The position numbers and the translations under genes were made by a program. Shown here piece by piece: positions 10,259 to 16,372 of a stretch of 16,372 nucleotides of DNA. How positions within the stretch are numbered: the stretch's first letter is position 1; every line of letters begins with the position of its first letter. Location: positions 1 through 16,372 of the forward strand of contig LSSK01000927.1 of the NCBI GenBank assembly GCA_001969505.1. Direction: 5' to 3'. The notes below the pieces were generated by a model that was not told the origin of the DNA, did no database searches, and saw nothing but the letters and a program-made list of their open reading frames with translations. The stretch is from Zancudomyces culisetae. Its lineage: Eukaryota; Kickxellomycota; Harpellomycetes; Harpellales; Legeriomycetaceae.

Positions 10259-10295
10259 TATAAAAGTAGAGGCTGAGCCGGAAAGTGGTGACTCA
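10259..10295 (+). promoter_or_regulatory. TATA-like element with a TGACTCA bZIP site
   Basis: TATAAAAG (10259-10266) is followed 22 bases later by TGACTCA (10289-10295), the Gcn4/AP-1 consensus, in a locally GC-richer stretch that leads into the CTCTGCTC array. No credible open frame follows, so if this is a promoter the transcript is probably non-coding. The evidence is motif-level only. Confidence 0.2.
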
Positions 10296-10362
10296 GAAGT
10301 GGGCCTTTGCCTGTGATCTGTGCTGCTTTGGCTTGTTCTGTGCTTTTTCTTTTTCCTCTCCT

Positions 10363-10410
10363 CTCTGCTCCTCTGCTCCTCTGCTCCTCTGCTCCTCTGC
10401 TCCTCTGCTC
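10363..10410 (+). repeat. 8-bp microsatellite (CTCTGCTC)6 in a pyrimidine-rich tract
   Basis: Six perfect CTCTGCTC units are flanked by related CTCT-rich sequence on both sides (about 10341-10420). The period is not a multiple of three, which argues against a coding role; the short open frame across it is a product of the repeat. Confidence 0.92.
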
Positions 10411-10580
10411 CTCTCTGCTTTTAATTCAGTTTTTTCCTATCTTCAAACTAATTGGCATGTGAATAAAGTTTTCAAAATTTTTGGGGAGGGGGAAATCCAT
10501 TTTAGGATGATAAAACTGGGTTTCTAAAAGTTCTGTTTTCAGTATACAGGAAAGATTGCAATTAAGAAATAATTGCTGAC

Positions 10581-10617
10581 TTTGACATAATCAATGTTGA
10601 TTTTGACATAATTGATG
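10581..10617 (+). repeat. Pair of 16-bp direct repeats, 21 bp apart
   Basis: TTTGACATAATCAATG (10581-10596) and TTTGACATAATTGATG (10602-10617) match at 14 of 16 positions. The 21-bp spacing is two helical turns, so both copies face the same side of the DNA, as paired protein sites often do. Confidence 0.6.
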
Positions 10618-11931
10618 CGAATTATGTGATAGCCTGGCTTACTTACTAAAAGTTTCAAATTGACAATCAAAACTTTGGAACGAAACAATAATACACTAGT
10701 TTTGGTGTGTTCTTTTAAAATAAAGGGGTAGAAATGTTATAAATGTTGTAAATAGTGTAAAAAGAATTATGCACAACATTTGAAATACGCGCAATTCTAC
10801 ACTTAACCCAATAAGATATCCATTCTCAGCGGCTTTTACTCCTACAAATAGTCAACCCACTTTCAAGAGGTAGTGAACTTGATAAGGCTGAGCTGTTTTA
10901 GTTTTCTGTTTTGCGTGGCAATAGTTTACCCCGAATTTCCGAAATGAGCTTGGTGAACCTTCCGAGGGCTTCCAGTTAAAGCGGTTTTTTTATCGCAAAC
11001 CAATACAATCAATAACAAAGCTATTTTCTTTATTCGTGTTTTCTAAGATTATGAGCTACCTACTTGAGCAAGCAAAGTCTACGTTTTATTTTTTGGATTA
11101 CTACTTGATTTGTCTAAACTTCAAAACACCAATAAATACAATACTAATAAGAGACCAAGTACTTCTCCAAAAACTGGGTAATTCTTCCACTCTCAGCTGT
11201 TAGTGATTCCGTATCGATTCCTTGCCAATACAAAATATACAAGCCCAGCCCCACTTCTCTTGTTGGTTTTTGTTGTGTATCTCCAATTTTTAGTGCGCGA
11301 TAATCCACATTTGTTGTGATTTGTGTGAAAAGCAATGTTGGTAACAGGAGTTACCACAAGAAAACTTTTTTTTTTAAAAAAATATAATCAGAATACAAAA
11401 AACAAACCACAGGAATTATGTTTCTCTGCTCTGATTCACCACAACCATGTAAGCCATCAGAGCGCAAAGATTATTTACCTTCACCTCAAAACTACAAACA
11501 TAAACTGTTTCTTTTTACATAATCTTTGGAAGGACTGTTGTTTCCACGGTGCCGAGCTTTTGTGTGCCTGCAGAATATTATTTAAACATCTCCAATTACC
11601 AACGGGTTTGGTAATCCGTGCCATTAATTAATGATCCTCACTACTCAATAATAACACAAACAAAGATACTAGTTAATGGAAAACAGTAAGTATATGGGAC
11701 CAGCAATAGCAAAGCGCACTTGAAATGGGCTGGGCTCATGGGTAGAGTTTGTACAAATATTCCTGCCAAAAAATGACGGGGACAAAGCATAAAATTTTTT
11801 TCTCAGTTTCTACAGAAAAAAAAGCTGATTTCCTCTTACGAAGCAACAAATGAGAGATTATTTCAAAGCTATATAATTACGTAATAATGACTGTTTGTAT
11901 TTTGCCTCATGCCAGAGTAAAATGTTAAAGG

Positions 11932-11955
11932 AAATCGCAATTGCGGCGATTTTTT
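11932..11955 (+). repeat. Perfect inverted repeat followed by a T run
   Basis: AAATCGC (11932-11938) and GCGATTT (11946-11952) flank a 7-base loop, and the overlapping CGCAATTGCG (11936-11945) is itself a perfect palindrome. T50-T55 form a six-T run at the 3' end. It resembles a hairpin terminator or a dyad protein site; in a eukaryotic nuclear genome a terminator role would only make sense for an RNA polymerase III transcript, and none is seen upstream. Confidence 0.5.
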
Positions 11956-12496
11956 CTTCGCTTCCTTACCAGCCAACAATAAAATGACTTAATAACAGCA
12001 ATTATCCATAAACACTTCAGTTTTTGTTATAATCCCGCTAAGCTATTGGTATGTAGTTAATCACCTTTCAGAAAAATAACAACTCAAAGTACTTCAAAAG
12101 CAAAATTCGATTTGTCAAGTAACATTCCACCTATTGATTTAAAAATTATCAGGTTTTCTTCTGGCTTAAATGCCACATTAAACTCAATTTAAAATTTGGT
12201 TTTGTAAAGTGTTACTGAACAAATTGGTAATAAAACCCCCCTTCTTTACGTTATGAGATTGCACACGAAGAAGAGAAAAGTAATCCGCCAATACTCTCAT
12301 GACTATTATCAGCAGAGTTGTGTTTCGGACAACTTTCCCTTTCTGTCCATGGATTTCTCAGTAACTTGAGCTCTACAACATGTTCTCACCCCCTTACTCC
12401 CCTTGTGTTTTGCCCTGGGTGGTTTTGGAATTTGGCCTGACATTTCAATACATTTATGAATAAAAAATTTTATTTCTCGATTTTTTCTGAATGCTT

Positions 12497-12598
12497 TACC
12501 TTTACCTTTATTTTTATTTTTTTCCTGTTTTTTTATGTTTTTTTTAATGTTTTTTTTTCTATTTTTTTTCCATTTTATTTTTTGGTTGTGTTTGGTAT
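12497..12598 (+). other. T-rich tract, possible nucleosome-depleted promoter element
   Basis: About 100 bases are mostly T on the plus strand, with repeated ATTTTT/ATGTTTTTT blocks. Poly(dA:dT) tracts disfavour nucleosomes in fungal promoters. It lies about 660 bases upstream of the GATA factor ATG, so it may mark that promoter. Confidence 0.3.
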
Positions 12599-12961
12599 TT
12601 TACATGCAGAACGGCCAGCACCTAATTGATTCTGTATATATAATCGAGGGGGAAAATCATATCTGTAAAAAACTGATAAAAGAGTGCGATTTTTATCATC
12701 GCTTCTGTTGATGTAAAACTTAATTTTAGCAAATAAACAGTGTATAATTAGTTTGATACCTTTCAAGAACATTAGAGTTTTAACATTTGTAGTACTAATA
12801 AACGGATATAACAATTTATGATACCGCTCTATAAACACAACCACATTCAAAGTATTATATCAAAATAGCAGGTAGTGCAACTAGCAATAGAGGCCTACAA
12901 TTACTTTTTGAAGTTCTTTAAACATAAAACCTAGCACTCGGAGCCTTCAGACTCACTTTCT

Positions 12962-13256
12962 TTGGCACTGTGGTACGAACAAAGTCTTGATAATAACGTA
13001 CTAGCAACATCAGCATTTGACGTCAGTACACTTGCACTAAACGTGGACTTGGTATTAGTACGATTTTATAATACCAATAAAAGCACACCTACAGCAACAG
13101 AAACAGCAATACCAACGATAATAACAATAGTAGTAATAACTGCAGTAGCAATAGAAACAAAAACAGAAACAATATCGACACTATTGCCACCACCAGAGAG
13201 AGAAAGAGAGATAGAAACAAAGAGCATATTTAAACTTGTTATTACAAAGCAAAAAA
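12962..13256 (+). promoter_or_regulatory. Probable leader/promoter-proximal region of the GATA factor gene
   Basis: The 295 bases before the ATG contain no ATG triplet that I can see. From about 13080 they are purine/CA-rich, with many CAA, ATA and AACA-type units and a GAGAGA run near 13195-13210. A long stop-free stretch here in another frame is simple-sequence translation and starts without ATG. The composition fits an unstructured 5' leader that favours scanning to the first ATG. TGACGTCA lies near its 5' end. Confidence 0.45.
13018..13025 (+). promoter_or_regulatory. Consensus CRE/ATF site TGACGTCA
   Basis: This perfect 8-bp palindrome, about 230 bases upstream of the GATA factor ATG, is the consensus for ATF/CREB bZIP proteins such as fission-yeast Atf1/Pcr1. 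A site of this kind would tie the gene to stress or nutrient signalling. The match is exact, but function is inferred. Confidence 0.35.
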
Positions 13257-14966
13257 ATGTCAGAATACCAAAATTATATAAACAGCAAACTAAAGCAAAC
13301 TGGTGAAGAGAACTACATTGTCAGCTACGGAGATTCGTTCATCAAACCTATATCAATAGATGATAGAGGCATTAAAAATGAAAACACCTTTTCCATTTCT
13401 GATATAGGAAATCTTGGTAACTGCTATGGATTTGTAGATCCTGCAGTTTCACTTCCAATCAGTACTGGGGACCTTGACTTTGTAAGTATGGAAACAAAAG
13501 TCTTGCCCGCTGACACTGATAAAGAAACACCCTCTTCGAATTTTCAAGAATCACTTGGAAATTCGAGTAGAAACAGTAGTGATGAGCAACCAAAAAATGT
13601 TTTAAAAAAAAAAAAGAAAACATATGGCCCAAGCGAACCCAAAAGTAAATCTAGCACTACAAAGAGAAGCTCCAGAGAAAGTCCTGAATGTCATAATTGT
13701 GGTGCAAGAAATACTCCGCTGTGGCGTCGCACGCCAGATAAAAAGAATGTGCTGTGCAACGCCTGTGGATTGTATTATAGGCAATATAAGAGACATCGAC
13801 CACTAAACACCATGACAAGGGGATCAGTTCCTCGTAATGAGCCAGATACTAGACTTGGATCTACGAATTCAACATTAATGTTTGCAAAACTCTCAAGAGG
13901 TCGCAAAAAACGTGTTCCAGCTGATCTCCAGTACTCTGAAAACTCATCATTGAGTGGCGACACAAGACTCACAAACTTTAGTTACGCTTTCTACACGGGG
14001 CCTAGCAATGGCTTAAACGAAAATAAATCGGCGTTTTCTGGGGCCGTTTATAACGACTCTCTCGCTGCTATGAACGTGGGGTCAGATAATTTAATGACTC
14101 CTACCAACGATCCCAACCATGCATCCGCTGGAAATTCAAATTTACACGCTTCGTTTACTAGTAAACCCGAAAGTATTCCCTTTGATAAGATACCCCTGGA
14201 AAATACCCCATTTGAGTTGTGCATGGACCAAGGCCTTGGTGCAGCCATACCTATGGATCCACTAAACTATTCTCCTGGGATGTCTGCCATGGTCCAGGGT
14301 TCTGAACAATCATCAATAGCTAAAAAGACATATGGTACTATAGAAAACTGGTCTGTGGGTACTATCGCTGAAAATAGCTACCATTCAGGCACAGGAATGC
14401 ATAATAGAATGACCATCAATAATAACACGTGTATTGGGTGTGGGTTGCTTTTTCAAGACATTTCTGGCCAGTTCACTTTGAATAGCAATGCCGTTTATTG
14501 TCAACATTGTCTTTCTTATGTAATAGATAATTTGAATACTCTTAAGGAACTTGGCACCCAAAACTTCGCACAGACATTAGACCATAACAACCTTTTGAAT
14601 TCAGAGTACTCATGTACTTCTAAATCTAGTAAACAGCCAGACACTCGCCAACCTCATGAACCTATGCCTGCACCTATAGAGGCACCCCTTTCCTCATCGC
14701 TATTCCAACCAGTCAACTCTGCGACACTACCTGAGAGTAATACAAACCCAAATGCTACTGAGATTATGCCAATCACCCTACACGATGCTGGTATTGTCCC
14801 GTTAAATCTACTTCCGCTGTTCAAGGATGGTTCCGGTTCCCAAAACAAAATGTATAACTTCAAGGATATTTGCTATCCTGGTCATGACTTTTCTTTACAC
14901 GGCGGAAACTCTGAATCGCTAGTTGATTTTGATAACCTTTCAAAGAGAGAAGGTAATGGCAACTAA
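13257..14966 (+). CDS. GATA-type zinc-finger transcription factor, single exon, 569 residues
   Basis: The finger occupies residues 145-170: CHNC, an 18-residue loop containing TPLWRR, then CNACGL, followed by the basic tail YYRQYKRHRP that contacts DNA in GATA factors. The loop length matches the C-X2-C-X18-C-X2-C class of fungal GATA fingers rather than the 17-residue class. A Lys/Arg-rich stretch (about 117-140) just before it is a likely nuclear signal. The remainder is Ser/Asn/Thr-rich and probably disordered. A second cysteine cluster, C392-X2-C395-X19-C415-X2-C418, lacks the GATA core. The start is the first ATG after a CAA-rich leader, in an A7 context. The protein probably binds GATA-core promoter sites in the nucleus; fungal relatives control nitrogen use, iron, light responses or development, and I cannot choose among these. 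An A12 run at about 13604-13615 lies inside the coding sequence. Confidence 0.93.
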   Translation: MSEYQNYINSKLKQTGEENYIVSYGDSFIKPISIDDRGIKNENTFSISDIGNLGNCYGFVDPAVSLPISTGDLDFVSMETKVLPADTDKETPSSNFQESLGNSSRNSSDEQPKNVLKKKKKTYGPSEPKSKSSTTKRSSRESPECHNCGARNTPLWRRTPDKKNVLCNACGLYYRQYKRHRPLNTMTRGSVPRNEPDTRLGSTNSTLMFAKLSRGRKKRVPADLQYSENSSLSGDTRLTNFSYAFYTGPSNGLNENKSAFSGAVYNDSLAAMNVGSDNLMTPTNDPNHASAGNSNLHASFTSKPESIPFDKIPLENTPFELCMDQGLGAAIPMDPLNYSPGMSAMVQGSEQSSIAKKTYGTIENWSVGTIAENSYHSGTGMHNRMTINNNTCIGCGLLFQDISGQFTLNSNAVYCQHCLSYVIDNLNTLKELGTQNFAQTLDHNNLLNSEYSCTSKSSKQPDTRQPHEPMPAPIEAPLSSSLFQPVNSATLPESNTNPNATEIMPITLHDAGIVPLNLLPLFKDGSGSQNKMYNFKDICYPGHDFSLHGGNSESLVDFDNLSKREGNGN

Positions 14967-15275
14967 AAAACAGGACGAGATTGATAAACAGACGAGATGT
15001 CAATATAGGGATAAGGTTACTAGAGCCCTCTGAGATTTTCCGATCCTAATCTTTTTTAGCAATAGTCATTATACCAATAATAATAGATTTTATCTTTTTT
15101 AACATATATAATTAATTTGATACACTATTTCCTAATAATCTGGCGTATTATAAATGTATAAAAGTACATGTACACTGTTGGTATTTTTGGTTAAATTTGT
15201 GCATTAAAAGCACCAAGTTTATAGCAAGCATGAGCCGCCTTTATTTCAAGTAACTAGATACGTTTACAAAAATTG
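14967..15275. other. Downstream spacer of the GATA gene
   Basis: AT-rich sequence, probably 3' UTR then intergenic. A near-direct repeat ACAGGACGAGAT / ACAGACGAGAT lies close after the stop (about 14970-14998). A TATAAAAG followed by the palindrome GTACATGTAC (15164-15173) occurs upstream of the retroelement fragment. No open frame of note. Confidence 0.4.
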
Positions 15276-15646
15276 ATGCAAAATTATATAGGATCGGAGA
15301 AGGATAAAACAGCGAGGAGCGTATTACTAGAACGATGCTCTCGAAATGACAAATCTAAAATCTAGAGGGAATGAGTAGTTGGATTTACCTACAACTTATA
15401 TATCCTGAGCACAAGCAGGGACTTATGGCGATAGGGAGAATAAGAACAGGTAGGTTCTGGACAGCAGAGAGGCTGGTAAAGTTGGGGACAATAGATGAAA
15501 AGTTCAAGAGTAGGTGCCCAGTTTGTAAAAAAAACAGCGCAAAAACCATTGAACATATGCTACTGGGCTGCACGGTGTCGACAGCACTTCGATTATTCTT
15601 TTTGGAACTTATTCCTGAAGTAACAACAACAGAAAGTGAAGAGTGA
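15276..15646 (+). pseudogene. 3' remnant of a non-LTR retrotransposon pol ORF, frameshifted
   Basis: Two frames seem to belong together. The first (15276-15365) reads KTARSVLLERCSRNDKSK and then hits TAG. The second (15371-15646) begins SSWIYLQLIYPEHKQGLMAI and continues GRIRTGRFWTAERL to the zinc knuckle C-X2-C-X9-H-X4-C (CPVCKKN...EHMLLGC). This pattern, a TGRF/W-type segment followed by a CCHC knuckle with an E-H-L/M-L-x-x-C ending, is typical of the region after the reverse transcriptase domain in LINE-type elements. The reverse transcriptase and endonuclease domains are absent, as expected for a 5'-truncated copy. The in-frame stop and the shift between frames show it is dead. The exact 5' limit is uncertain; decayed sequence may continue past 15646. 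Confidence 0.7.
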
Positions 15647-16372
15647 GGTCAGAAAGACAAATCAGAAAGGAATTTTGAGAAGTTGGATAGATAGATATTG
15701 TGTATGATTATTTTTGTGTGGTTGTATGGGTACTTATATTAAAACTCTTGGGCAAAAGAAATAAGGTGAGTAGGAGAGATATTAATGCCTGAGCTTAGTT
15801 TGGAATATGCGAGTGTAAAAAAGCAGAGACATTCTTTAAAGCTTCTAATGGGTAAAAAAGTGTTTTGGTCAAAAAGCTGGTGATGTTTTCTAAAAAGTAG
15901 CGAATAGCAGAATCAGCGCAACTAGAAAATAAGAGATAGAGAGAGGAGAAATGGCAGTGGGAAATCTCGTGACAGAATCATAAAGAAGCTAAAAACAAAT
16001 CAATTAAAGTATTAGAGGATCCATTTTTGCTATTGGGTAATGGGATGGGTTTTGTAAATACAATTTTAACGAATATAACAAAAAAAGAGAAGTGTATCTA
16101 AATGATTTATAATCATATATTGTTGAGTATAGGCAAAAGTAACTCGGATGTGTAATGCACTTTTTCAACTTTATAAGTTCCTGTTTTTATAAAAATACAA
16201 TCCAAGTTTGAGTATGTACAAAGAAAACTGGCACCTATAAAAAAGTATAAATAGTCCACGACTTTTCTCAAAAAAGACAAGAAAATATCAATCATAAAAC
16301 CACATAGTATTCCATACTAAATACAAAAAGAAAGCAATAATACCAATAAGGTTGACTAATAAACCAATACAA
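15647..16372. other. AT-rich right-end spacer
   Basis: No gene is recognised. Short plus-strand frames at about 15778-15882 and 15979-16101 and a 60-residue minus-strand frame (16113-16295, Phe/Ile/Leu-rich) have no recognisable domains; the first may be further decay of the retroelement. Near the edge the sequence becomes TATA-rich and then A-rich on the plus strand, as seen ahead of the genes in this window. Confidence 0.4.
16235..16254 (+). promoter_or_regulatory. Double TATA-like element, possible promoter of a gene beyond the right edge
   Basis: CTATAAAAAAGTATAAATAG contains two overlapping TATA consensus matches, followed by A-rich sequence up to the window end with no ATG-initiated long frame. 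It could serve a plus-strand gene starting outside. In a genome this AT-rich, TATA matches are weak evidence. Confidence 0.2.

Larger units (their letters stand above)
6796..13256. other. Gene-poor AT-rich block upstream of the GATA factor gene
   Basis: I find no gene with recognisable homology over about 6.5 kb. The block holds the repeats and inverted repeats listed separately, T-rich tracts (for example 12497-12598) and TAA/TAG-rich low-complexity sequence (7850-7905). It also has scattered short open frames that begin without ATG or are Lys/Asn/Ile/Phe-rich as expected from AT-rich noncoding DNA. The more protein-like ones are plus 7941-8111, plus 8885-9058 (57 residues from an ATG in an A-rich context) and minus 11144-11335; none matches a family I know. 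GATAA cores occur throughout, but that is expected at this composition. Possible explanations are an extended promoter of the GATA gene, an untranslated RNA, a decayed region or an intron-rich gene I cannot resolve. Confidence 0.5.

Noticed and set aside
10285-10527. 80-residue frame rich in Cys, Ser, Pro, Leu
   Set aside because: Its middle is simply the translated CTCTGCTC repeat, it does not begin with ATG, and it has no domain.
11335-11631. 98-residue plus-strand frame beginning with ATG
   Set aside because: Crosses T/A homopolymers, composition is His/Asn/Lys/Phe-rich without any motif, and no family resemblance was found.
12530-12545. TTTTATGTTTT matches the budding-yeast ARS consensus
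   Set aside because: It sits in a T-rich low-complexity tract where such matches are expected, and the consensus is specific to Saccharomyces relatives.
12962-13306. 114-residue frame overlapping the start of the GATA gene
   Set aside because: Begins at TTG and its Thr/Ile/Ala-rich product is the translation of CAA/ATA simple sequence in the leader.

Overview
The window is nuclear DNA from an AT-rich eukaryote, most likely a fungus. The evidence is spliceosomal introns with GTAAGA-type donors and CTAAC branch points, a sucrose/SLC45-type sugar transporter with a fungal-style long polar loop, a fungal-type GATA zinc-finger regulator, and a decayed non-LTR retrotransposon end. The LINE-like fragment and the base composition would fit an early-diverging lineage such as a gut-dwelling zoopagomycete (Smittium-like), but that placement is a weak inference.

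Left end, 1-4492. The N-terminal half of a cohesin Scc3/STAG subunit runs leftward off the window from an ATG at 1883; it is open throughout but has no stop inside the window. A 1.2 kb divergent intergenic region separates it from a three-exon gene for the 20S proteasome alpha-5 subunit (PUP2 type), complete at 252 residues after splicing. Its 3' end faces the 3' end of the next gene across 282 bases.

Middle, 4493-6795. A two-exon minus-strand gene encodes a 609-residue GPH/SLC45-type sugar:proton symporter. Its single intron appears to use a non-canonical AAG acceptor. Directly upstream, 16 bases before its ATG, a 94-codon open frame on the same strand ends; it could be the last exon of an unidentified gene.

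Region 6796-13256. About 6.5 kb without a gene I can identify. It holds short tandem repeats, several perfect inverted repeats, T-rich tracts, bZIP-type sites and a few short protein-like open frames. It may be the regulatory region of the GATA gene, a gene-poor block, or may hide an intron-rich gene.

Right end, 13257-16372. A single-exon 569-residue GATA-type transcription factor has one canonical finger (18-residue loop) and a second, non-GATA C4 cluster in its C-terminal half. Downstream lies a frameshifted 3' remnant of a non-LTR retrotransposon ending in a CCHC knuckle, then AT-rich sequence with a TATA-like element pointing at a gene beyond the edge.

The genes do not form a pathway: cohesion, proteolysis, sugar uptake and transcription are unrelated housekeeping or regulatory functions. 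I did not find a convincing novel system. The best leads are the second zinc cluster of the GATA protein, the open frame abutting the transporter, the unusual acceptor, and several structured elements in the gene-poor block.
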